Assembly: GCA_946811185.2 (NCBI GenBank)
Contig: OX328105.1
Span: 33,979,394 to 34,043,393, forward strand
Reading direction: 5' to 3'
From: Hippopus hippopus
Taxonomy: Eukaryota > Mollusca > Bivalvia > Cardiida > Cardiidae
DNA: 64,000 bases
Part shown: in pieces, positions 13,501 to 25,500 of the stretch
Layout: each line of letters opens with the position of its first letter
Position numbering within the stretch: position 1 is the stretch's first letter
The notes under the pieces: model-generated
What the model was told of the DNA's origin: nothing
Database searches by the model: none
The model's input: only the letters and a program-made list of their open reading frames with translations
Program-made: the position numbers and the translations under genes

Positions 13501-16500
13501 CTTACAGCCTTTTTCTCAGGGTCATTTAAACTTGGGTTTTTGCAATAAAAGGTTAAACAAATTTGCTGTCAGCAATTTCATATACTTTCCTTTTAAACAG
13601 TATGATGATGAATAATTATTAATATACATGTAATAGTTCTCTGCAGATAATTACTCTTTGCTAAAAGACAACATTTCACCACATCCAAATTGAAAGCATT
13701 TGTAGACCACAAACCAGATGTGGCTCATATGATGGAATTTGTCTCTGAAAGGATAGAAAACATTTTGAAAAAAGGACAAAATGCTGGTTACCAGCATTTT
13801 CTCCTGTTCCCACTATGTTCTCAAGAGCATTCTTCCCAAAGGTCATTGAAGCTCAGGTTTGTGTGGTAAAGGGTTAATTTCCATAAAATAAACATGGTGA
13901 TTTTAAATGAAACAAAGAATATCTGTAAGAAAAAGACAGAATGATGGCATAGGAAGTACCGTACTGGACAACAGATATTAGACTCTATTTATAGATCAGT
14001 ATTTAGAGGAATAGTGAAAAGTAACCTGGTGAACAATTGCTTCTTTTTCCTGATTGTTTTGCATTTTTTTGAAAGATGAAATTTTCAGTTTGATGTATTT
14101 TTCAAATTAGATGATAATTGGGATCATCTTTGGAAAAGGAGCAATTGTTGTTAAAATCGATGTGTCTGAAACTACATGTAGAGATACAGCAATGGATTAT
14201 AAGGTAATGCTTGGCAGAATCGGTGCTTGCCATTTGTTGTCATAAATTTGCCTGCAAATAGGCCTGAAGTATTAATTCTTTTCCACACGATCCTGACTTT
14301 TAATGACCCTAAAAGAGAAGGCTTTTGAAAAAATTGTGGGAAAAGGAGAAAAAACTGGTAACCAGCATTTTCTCCTTTTCCCACAATGTTTTCGACCCTA
14401 TCAAATATCACCATTTCAACAACATTTAAATTTTCATCTGCAAATTCTTTCAATTTGGTCCAGTCGAAAATTTAGTTGTGTGGTAAAGATTTGAATAAAC
14501 ATGTCCTCTTGTGTTAACATTCGAAATTCATTACCTATTCATTTTAGTACATCAACTTCGCAATAAAAAAAAAGTTTTTGTATTCTATTGTAGGAGGTAG
14601 ATTGATGTTTGACGAGAAAGATGTGGAGTTGAATGCAGAAATCATCATGATTACAGATCAAGGTACACTTCAGGTGGGTGAGATCAGCAAACACACAAGC
14701 AAACAAACAAAATGAAGGAAAATGATCAAATTTAACTCTTTACCAAATGGAAAAAAAATGTAGACATGTATATGAGTCGCTCTCTAGCAAAAAGGGGTTT
14801 AACTCTACCAAACTACAAAATTTTACACGTTTCCAAATTCAAAGCTGTTGCAGAGGACAAATTAAATGTGGCTCAAATTATGAAGCCTGACTCTGAAAGG
14901 GTAGGAAACAGTGTGGAAAAAGGAGAAAATGCTGGTTACCTGCATTTTTTCCTTTTCCCACAATGTTTTCAGAAGGCTTCTTACCCACGGTTGTTACAAT
15001 ATAAGATTGCTTGATAAAGGGGTAATGTATCTTTGTCATCCATTTTACCATGCAAGTCATTCATAATAATGGATCCATAAAATTTATTTTGTTCAACAAC
15101 CAAGTTAATCATGAGGTAGGCTGTCCTTTGGCTTGCAGAAAGACGACAAATTACAAAAAGTGTTGACTCAGGTCAGCTTGCATGGACTGCACAAGCTTAC
15201 TTTGGTCGATACTCTTTCCATATGCAATAAATAGAGTTTATTTCATCAGCTTGTGGTTAATATGGGGAAATATTTGCCGAAAAAGGGAAAGGTATGCGAA
15301 AATAACTCGTGCCTTACGGCACTCGTTATTTTCGCATACCTTTCCCTTTTTCGTCAAATATTTCCCCATATTAACCACAAGCTGATGAAGTAAATTATAT
15401 ATTATATTCCCTCTTATTATTTTGTCAACGAATGCCACTTTTAAAACTTAAAAACTTAAAAAACTAGTTCCAGATTTTAGGCAGGAGGAAAATATTCACT
15501 GTGACGGGGAAATAATTCCCCCCAGCTTAAATTACGTCATTTCTTTACCCATAACATTTCTAAAAATAGACACATGAAATATAATATACCCCAGTTTTAC
15601 AGAGCATGGTTCATACGATGAAAGTGTTTGCATATAAAAAATCAAATATGGCTGAAATGATGCGCTCTGCCTGTGAATTGGTAGAAAATGTTGGAAAAGA
15701 AAAAACTACTGGTCACCAGCATTTCCTCATTTTCTAACTATGTTTTCAAATTTCAAAAGGCCTTCTTGCTTTGGATCATTAAAACATGTGATTGTTTGGT
15801 ATGGGGTTGAGATACCATGAGTTCTTCATTGTATGCTCTCCAAAAGCTTTTATTGTAGTTACTACATGGCCAGTCCATTAATCAGTTTGAAAAACTTCAA
15901 AATTTATTGTGCCAAACCAATGTGAAAAATGAATGACCCTGAGAAACTTGGACCTTGTCTTTCAAACTGAAAACGCTGTGGGAAACAAAGAAAGTGCATG
16001 TAACCAACATTTCCCCTTTTCCCACAATATTTTTCACCCTTTCTAAGGCAAATCTCAACATATGAGCACAAATTATTACAAATGCTTTCAATGTAAACCA
16101 GTCTAAAATTTTGTCTTGTGGTAAAGTATTTAAGTGCCTTATAAAAATTTGAAAAATTCCAGCCAATACCAAAAACTCACACATTGAGGTTTCAGCCAAT
16201 GCCAAAAACTCACATATTGAGGTTTCTTATTTCACTAAAAATACGTAACTCGGCGTACTGGACAGTGTAGATTGAAGATGAGACTGCACATTCTGTGCAG
16301 TTTCATCTAGATCTACACTGTCCATAAAAGTGCATAAAGCAATACATAGCAGCCTAAGCGGTAAAGTATTGTACATTTTTATAGGTTGGAACAGAGACAA
16401 ACCCCTTCCAACACAAGGGAATCATTACCCTACATGGCCACCACAGAAGTAGAGAATTACCCATCTATGGTACAAAAGTCTTAGCTGTTAGAAATGGTAC

Positions 16501-19500
16501 CCTGGACTTGCATGGTAAGTACATTTTTCGTCTGTCTCAATCTTTATCCAGGTTGGGGAATCACTCACCTTAAGTTGTTATAAAAATTTACACTTGAGTT
16601 TCGGAAGATTTGAAAACGTCCGAAAAGGAGAAAATGCAGGTGTGCAGCATTTGTCCCACAAGTTTGTCTACCCTTTCATAGACAAATGCTGTTATTCAAG
16701 CAAATTTTGGTATGTCATCTGCAAATGCTTTCAATTTGGACATGAGTGTATAATAAAATTCTGTCATCGAGAGTTAGCCTTTGTGGCCAGTGTAGATCAA
16801 AATCAGCCTGCACAAAAATGTGCTGTTTGATCTGTGATCTACAGTCTATTGTCTGAAACAGTATAGACAAAAGCAACAATGAAATTGCACTTATTTTGGT
16901 CTTTCTTATGGATTGAAAATATCTGTTGAGTTATTTGGCACTCTTTGAGTTAATTTCAAACACATAAATGCCTTACTTTATTATTTGCAGGTACTGTAAT
17001 GCCAATCACTTGGACCAGATTGGCATCAACAGCGGCCCAGGGCTCCAACACCCTGGTTCTGCAAGACCCTGTTGAATGGAATGTGGGTGATGAGATTGTA
17101 ATTGCTGCCACAGGTCATCGACACACACAAAGCGAAAACGAGAAGAAAACAATCAGCGCAATCTCAGGTGACAAGATGACCTTGACCCTGAGTTCTGCCC
17201 TTGAAGCTGAGCATTTAGGAGAGCAGGAAACATTTGATGGGACCTTAGTGGAATTCAGGGCAGAAGTGGGGCTCTTGACCCACAATGTTGTTGTTCGAGG
17301 TAACACAGACCCGCAGTGGGAGGATGAGATAAGAGCCTGCGAGGCCGGATTTGATACAGGTATTTCATATTTGACTATCATTTATCCCTTTACTGAACAT
17401 CAAAACTAGAGAATGGTCAAAATTGAAAGAGCTTGCAGAGGACAAATTGAATATTGCTTATATGGTAAGACTTGTTCCTGGTTATCAGCATTTTCTTCTT
17501 TTCCCTCAGTGTTTTCACAGGCCCTGTTTCCCGGGGTCATTAAAAGTTGGGATTATTTGGTAAAGGGTTAACCCTTTTCAAAAACTTCTGTATTTTAACA
17601 ACCCTAAGAAATTAAGCCTGTGAAAACATTGTAGGCAATGGAGAAAATGCTGACAGAAAGTATTTTCTCATTTTTCTTTGCAGGGATTTTAAACCCAACT
17701 AAAGACTAATCCCATCTTTTAAGATACTTTTAATTGGTTAATCTGCAAATGCTTTCAACTTTGACACACTTTGAATTTTGTCGTCATGTAGAGATTTAAT
17801 CCATTGCAATACAAGGCGTTGACCAGTCAGTTTCTCTTTTTAAACAAGTGCTGATTTTTAGATAAAAATGTATGTAATTATTTATTGTATATACAGGGTG
17901 ACACAAAAAAAAAAGCCACCCATGAAATTGTTAATAAAATTCACAATCCTCTCTGCAATCCAGCCATATTTGGTACAAATGAACTTCAGTCTGTGCCTTA
18001 CATGTCCACCAAGTTTCAGCTGTGAATGTCAAGCAGTCTTTGTTTTATCTTCATTCCATGATATGCTCCAAATGTGCATTTTGCATTGCAAGCAACATGC
18101 AAAATTGACAATAACTCAGACACACTCGTCCCTCACTATTTATTGCTTTGAGTGAACTCAAAGAACAACATCTTCCGGGGGACAACCCTACCAGAAGATT
18201 GTCTGCAGAGGCCTGGGTGCCCTCCATCAAGTACACTGTATGGGTTGCAGTGTCAAAAAATGGGATCATTGGTCTGTACTGGTTTGAAGACCAGAATGAA
18301 CGATCAATACTGAGCGTTACCTAGTGATTGTTAAGAAGTTTTGGGCAGACAAAGAGGTGTTGTGAGGTATGAACAGTGGTTTCAACGGATGGAGCAACTC
18401 CCTAACTTCAAAATGACTCATTGGAATGGCAGCTGGGACACTTTGGTGATCGTCTCAGCAGCATGTGTGATCCTGAATGGGGCTTCACACACTCACCAGC
18501 TCACCAGACCTTAACCCCCTTCCCCCCCCCCCCCCCCCCCAATTTATTCCTGTGGGGTTATCTCAAAGATAGTGTCTATCAAACAACTCCTAGACTATTC
18601 CTGAACTGAAGAGGGCCATCATCACCAAAATCAGGGCAATACTGAGGGAGGAGTGTGTGTCAGAGTTATTGACAATTTTGCATGTCTTATCAAGGTGTGC
18701 TTGCATCGCAGATTTGCACATTTGGAGCATATCATAGAATGGAGATAAAACAAAGACTGTTGGACATTCATGGCTGAAACTTAGTGGACATGTAAGGCAT
18801 AGACTGAAATTCATTTGTACCAAATATGGCTGGATTGCAGAGAGGATTGTGAATTTTATTAACAATTTCATGGTTGGCATTTTTTTTGTGTCACCCTGTA
18901 TAAAGAAAGTTTTGAAACAACTCAAATCTGAACTTTCGTCTTATAACTACAAATTGTCGTCACTTAATACCCTACATAGACCAATTTTTACTTTTCACAG
19001 AAGACCTCTTTCGAAAACAAAAGGAGAAATTCCTCATACCGAGCTACCATATTTTTGTCTCTACCTTTTTTTTTTACAACTTTTATGTTTAAAACCTTAA
19101 TTCATTTTGCTTATCTCTGTTGTGCAAGGATGGTTTGAGAATGAAAGAGCAATTTCTCCTCTGCTACAATATTTTCACTTTTTTTCATGAAGGAACCGAA
19201 ATTCACATTGATAATTCCTATTTTATAAAGGATGCTTACAAAGCTGCCTGCTGAAAATTTGTTTTAGGAGGTAATTTAACCTTTACCAGGTAACAAAATT
19301 TTAGACTTTTCCAAAATCAAAGCAATTGCAGACAAAACTGTGGTGGCTCAAATGATGATTTTCTCCTTTTTCCACAATGTTTTCTACCCCACTAAAGACA
19401 GAAATCATTTCAGCCACATTTGCAGGGTTCCTGCTGAACTTTGCATTTGCCGCCATTTCCGAAATATTTTTAAATGTGGCACAAGAAAATACAAATATGG

Positions 19501-22500
19501 CAAAAATAATTTTATTTATATATGATATTTTTCATATTGGGGTTCAGTACATTTGATACTGATCCTCTTAAATGCAATGCATGGATTTATGACATTCATT
19601 TCATTGATAAAAGTTTAAATAAATCAGCTAGAATAAACTACGGCATCGATGTAATCCAAATTACTTCACAAATTGACGTCATTTACACCCAATTATCCCA
19701 ATATATATACACTTCAGATAACATTAAAAACTTCCTGCTAGACAAAATTATCAATTAATCTGGGAAAATATTAAGACAGTGAAAATATCAAAGACCAGTG
19801 TCCCATATAAAATGTGAACATTACTAAATGTCCAAATGAATCATGATCGCAGGTAAAATAGATACTCTTTATTAATTACAGTGGGGCCAGTTGGCACAGA
19901 CTAAAACCCGGACGATAATCTTATCGTTGTCCTTAGAATATTCTATGTTGTTTTTTCCTCCATTAATTGCCCACCTTTTGGAAAAATTGTTTGGTTTTTA
20001 ACATTTCAACTTCTTTTTGTTTCAAAATGTGAATACAGTAAAACCTCTACTCAAGACCACCCCGACAATACGAGCAACCCGCTATTACGAACGATTTTTG
20101 TCAGAACAGAATTTTTCCTTCTTAAAGATTAGTGATCACGAACCCGGAATTATGAGCACCCCGCTATTCCAAAATTACGACCACCATTTTCAGTACCAAT
20201 ATGAATTTACATGTGGATTTTAAACCTGTGAAACGACCTCTTGATTTCAATAGCTTCTTTATGACCAGCTAATTTTCACACGTCTGTAATCGCGAACCAC
20301 AGACTGTGCCACATGTACGAATATTCTTGGGTCCGATGAAATTGACAATCAATTATCGGTCTTTTGTTTGTCTGTCAGCCATTGATTGTAATATGATTGT
20401 GTTAATTGATCAGGATGTTACGTAGCATAATCAAATGACCTGTGAATTGATATTTTTAAACCATTGATTCGGCTTTCACGCAGTAATCAAGTGTTTATCA
20501 CACATTGCTGCCCCGGATGACAAGTATGTCTACATCTTGCTGATCATGATTTATTGAAGACACTTGGGTTTAGTGGTGATCAAGATGGGACTATCATTTT
20601 GTTTTTGACACTTTACATACTGTAATTATACTGTAAGAATATATGCGATTGTAAACAAGTGACCACAACGACTGTTGGATTACAATTAGCAAGACTGTTC
20701 AAATAATCAACCTGGATAAAAATGAAAAAAAAAGGGGGGAGATTTTCCATAGACATCAAACATTCAAAGATCAGCATGTATTCGAAAGTCTTTGTTTTAA
20801 AATGAAAATTGGCACTTGGAATATGAGTTCTTGAGACTACACAAAGTAAAAAAGCAGATCAAAAATGAGAATATGACAAGTTCTATCAGTTACATTAGAT
20901 TCTTTAGTCTTCAGATTCATTTACTTAATTTATATACCTACCTGGTTATGATTGTTTTAAATAGGCAATTATGAATTGACATGCTTTTACAGGTAGATTT
21001 ATCTAATAGAAACCAAGAAACGTATAACTTTTCAATGAACATGAAAATATTCTTGTCATTTTCATTTGTGTACTTAGGCTTCCCTAAATGAAATGCATTT
21101 ACTTTTCACATCATTTAGCCCTGCACAAGTCTACTCAGAGCCAGGGTTTATTTAAATGTAGGCATGTGAAACCTGGAAATCAGACCACCCCACCAATGAG
21201 ACCAAATTTTAAAAGTACCACGGGTGGTCTTAATGGAGGAGTTTTACTCAATATGAGCAATTTCTATTTTTGTAAGAATGTTTTCACGTATTGACTTTGT
21301 TGTTGTTTGGTTTGTACCATTTAAACTTCTGTATGTTTCAAAAAGGTCTCTCTTTAGAACTTTGTTACAAATGGAGAAATTGCTGTCAATGACCTATTTC
21401 TGCTTTGGTCAAAGTGGTTTTACAGACACTGATGAAAGATCTACTTAAACTTAATAGGTGTTGATTTTTCATTTTTAACAAAAATAATTTTTGAACTATA
21501 TTCATACGATAAACATAGATATGAGTAATTAAATCTGATCAAAACAAATGTTTTCTTGTTTATTTTATTGCTCATGATACAAGCATGAGATGATAATTTA
21601 TTAACCAATTCTTGATTGTGCCTAATCCCCTGTACTTTCATTTTTAAATTGGCACCAACTGGCTCCAATTATTTCTAACTGGGGCAAACTTTTCTCATTT
21701 GGCGAAAGTGATGGGGCAAGAAAAAAATTAGCCAGAGGGAACCCTGCACATTTGTATTGTCACCTACAAATGCTTCCAATTTTGTCTTGTCCAAAATTTT
21801 TTAGTGTGTCACATCCAGTGCCTTAAGGGTTAATTTATTCTGCCCACTGTAAAACTAAAGTTGGGATAGCTGGCAGTGAAAGGGCACTGTTGCATACAAG
21901 ATTAAAGCATAAGGTAAAATTATGAAAATTCTGTCTCCTCTGTCTAATTACAGGTGAATTTGCTATACAGACCTGCTTCCTTGGACGATTTGGTGATGAG
22001 ATTGGTAGCAGTCAGTTTGGAGGCATGATACTTGTTCATTCTCCAACAAAGAATACACAAGAAGCCATGGCTAGAATTTCCTACACGGAGGTCACATTTG
22101 CTGGACAGGCTTTCCGACTTGGAAGGTACCCGATTCATTTCCATCTGAATGGTGAAATGTCAAACAGCTACGTCAGAGGTGTTAGTATCCATCATGCATT
22201 CAATAGGGCTGTCAACATCCACGGTTCCCACAATACAATTGTAGAAAAAACTGTTATTTACAACATCATGGGTGGGGCTTTCTTTTTGGAGGATGGTATA
22301 GAGACAGGAAATACCTTCCAGTACAATCTAGCTGTGTTTGTAAGGGAATCCTCCAGCTTGCTTAATGATGACATCACTCCAGCCTCATTCTGGGTAACCA
22401 ATCCAAATAACATTATACGTCACAATGCAGCAGCAGGCGGAACCCATTTTGGGTACTGGTATCGAATGCATGATCATCCTGATGGACCATCAGCTAACAC

Positions 22501-25500
22501 ATCTATTTGTCCAAAACTAATCCCATTGGGTGAATTCTACAATAACTCTGCCCACTCTTTTGGATGGTTTGGCCTATGGATTTTCCCAGATTACTTTCCA
22601 AAAAGCGGAGGATGTGGTGGCTCAGTTGCAGAGCCAGCCGTGTTCAGAAAACTGTTTGCTTGGAATAATGAAAAAGGAGCTGAAGCAGTGAACTCTGGGG
22701 CTCTCCAGTTTGAGGATTTTGTTTTGGTTCAGAATCAGAAGGCTGGTTATGAAGGAAAATTAATCATTGGTGCTCCAAGGTTTACAGATGATAGTCCAAT
22801 GATTAGAGACAGTTTGATTGTCGCTACCACCACTGTTATACCAAATAATGAGCAAGGCTGCACAACAGGAGGTATTGTCCTTGCATATGGCTATGGGTTT
22901 CAGATTAAAGGTGTTCGTTTTGTTAACTTTGACTCAACCTGTGCAGGTATAACATGGACCTCAATTGATGGAACTTGCTCTGTATTTTGTGGTGGGTTTA
23001 CATATCATTCACAAAATCTAACATGGGTTAATTCGGTAAACCGTGTTAAGTTTCGTTGGGAGTGGGAAGGCATTGTGGTGGACAGAGATGGTACTCTGAC
23101 AGGAAAATCTGATGGTGACTGGAAAGTAGTGCCAACAACTGGCACCTTGCCGTCAAACTGTGAAAGCTCAAATATCACAACCATTGGTACTGCTTTAAGC
23201 ATATGTCCACCGGAGCACATATTTCATAGATACTCATTCAACAACCCGTCGCCATCTTCTCTAGAGGGAAAAGATTTTGTGTATTACAACAACTATGGAA
23301 ATGGCACAGCACCATTTAGAAAGAAGGCAATCACTCATCCATTTGGATGGATGCTTGCACTTCTCAGTGGAGCCACATACAAGTTTGAATTCAAAAATGC
23401 GGAACATATGACAAACATGAGTTGGTCAGGAAAGTTTTATGAATTTCAGGTAAAAATTATAAAAATTTTTAATTATCACATTTCTTACCACAGACAACTT
23501 TTGAAAAAAAAAAAAATGTGGCAAAAAGAGAAATTTGCTTTTGAGGAACATTTTACTGGTTTGCCACCATACTTTCACATGTGTTCTTTTATAAACCATT
23601 TACCAGATGACAAAATTTTAGTCTTTTCAACTTTGAAAACATTGTAGATTGCATATAAGATATGCGTCAAATGATGAGATTTGTATTGGAAAAGGCAGAA
23701 AACATTATGGGAAAAAAAGAAAATGATGGTGACGCATGATTTCTCCTTTTCCTATGATACTTCAAAAGCTTTAGTCCTCAGGGTCTTTCAAAGTTTGGAT
23801 TCTTTGGTAAAAGGCTAATCCTAAGAATGTCAAATATACTCAACAGGCATTTCATTGTAGATATTAGACAGTAATAAGAGCAATTTTAAGGTGGCCCTTG
23901 TTCAGAATGCCTGTACAAAGAGGACATTGTGGACCAAAGATCAGACTGAACTTTTTGCACTGGCTGCTATGGTTACATTCTTAACCCTTAAACTGCTAAG
24001 CGCAAAACTCACTGACCTTTTGCGGACAGTGCAGATCAAGATCAGACTGCACATTCTGTGCAGTCTGATCTTGGATCTACTGTCCGATCAGGAGATATTT
24101 CACTCCAAAAAATAAGTTTGAAATAACATTATTCAGGTTTTTACTATCGTCTTGTCAGTTTTATTCAACTTATTTAGCAGGATTAGGGTTAACCTTTAAC
24201 CCTTTACCAAACAATTCCTGGTTTTTACGACCCTGAGACAGAAGCCTTTTGAAAGCATTGTGGGAAAAAGAGAAAATGCTGGTAACCAGCATTTTCTCCT
24301 TTTCCCACAATGTTTTCTACCCTGCTGGAAACAAATTTCAATTTTTGAGTTACGTTTATTTTATCGTCTGCAAATGCTTTCAATTTGGACAAGTCTAAAA
24401 TTTTGTCGTTCGGTAAAGAGTTAAGCTGCTAAGTTCATCTCAATTGTGCAATTTTTCAGACAGTATAGATTAATATTACATGGTTCAGAATATCCAGTCT
24501 GATCTTGGATCAACACTATCCTATTATGATAGAAGATCAACACTATCCCATTATGATAGATTTTCCAGCTAAAAAATTCTTTGAAATTGAAATATTTTTA
24601 TTTTAACTATTGGCTGAAAATGATTGAACTGTAGTCTTTGAAAAGAGGGTTTAATGCAGCTGCAAAAAGCATCAAGCCAGATTAACCCGCACAGTCTGCC
24701 CAGACTGAACTAGTTTGAAAGTTTCTGCTTTTTCTTCTTTTCATTTTATTTCTACAATTTTTGAGTTGTGCAGTTTTCATGAAAACAGTGAGATAATGTC
24801 AAAGTCCTGGCCTGGTCTGCACTGTCTGGTGATGCAAAAACTTTGGACATTTTCCAATATCTCTGACATTACTGAAGGTATTTCATTGTTGTCGTGTCAT
24901 GCAAATGTTGACATTTTATAATATTTCTGTCATTACTGAAGACATTTTACCTCAACCTCGGACTAGTTTTTAACTATAACAGTATGGCAGGTACGTAACT
25001 ATCAAAATATTTTTGATACAGTTATGCTTCTTTTTTAACTTAGAATTTTCACTTAAGATCAATCTGCTTCTACCAGCAACTGCAGTCAAACGTTGGCATC
25101 TGCATGTGGTGCTCTTGTTTTGAAACAATAATGCCCTAACCTAGAATTTTTCCTCAAACTCAGTATTGGTCTTATATCTTTGTCATTACAGAAGATAGTA
25201 ATTACAACGTTGACATTTCAATGTATTTAACTCTTCATGAGACATCAAAATTTTTTACTATTCCAAACTGAAAGCATTTGCAGATGGTGAAAAATGTGGC
25301 AAAAATGATACAGTATTATTTGAACCATGCTCTGGCAAAAGGAGGCTTAATGCATCTCCGAGATCCACCGTACCAATCATGCCATCGTATACTTATGGAT
25401 CCATAAAAGCCACTTTTTTTAACGACCGACTTGATCATGAGGTAAACTGGTCCTTGGACATACACAAAATTGACCAATAGCGAAATTTTTGGCCCAGGTC

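Larger units (their letters stand above)
14772..15612 (+). mobile_element. B-MITE broken by an A-MITE and by a fold-back insertion
   Basis: Head GAGTCGCTCTCTAGCAAAAA to GGTTTAA (14802); resumes TAATGTATCTTTGTCATCC at 15022; continues to TATGCAATAA near 15230. The terminal TTTTACAGAGCATGGTTCA is found only at 15593-15612. Removing both inserts restores the usual order. Confidence 0.8.
19271..21836. mobile_element. A-MITE (chimeric) carrying a 2.3-kb hAT-like insert
   Basis: TTAACCTTTACCAGGTAAC reverse right arm, short TTTTCTCC centre, then a forward right arm up to GCCACATTTG (19422). It continues at CACATTTGTATTGTC (21747) through ACAAATGCTTCCAATTTTG. Confidence 0.78.

Noticed and set aside
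18421..18609. 62-codon frame as a host protein
   Set aside because: It is a decayed transposase scrap between mariner-like TIRs and includes a frame-shifting C-tract.
23450..23646. Continuation of exon 11 frame past the donor
   Set aside because: Sequence becomes low-complexity, and the next exon joins cleanly from CAG|GTAAAA in phase 0.
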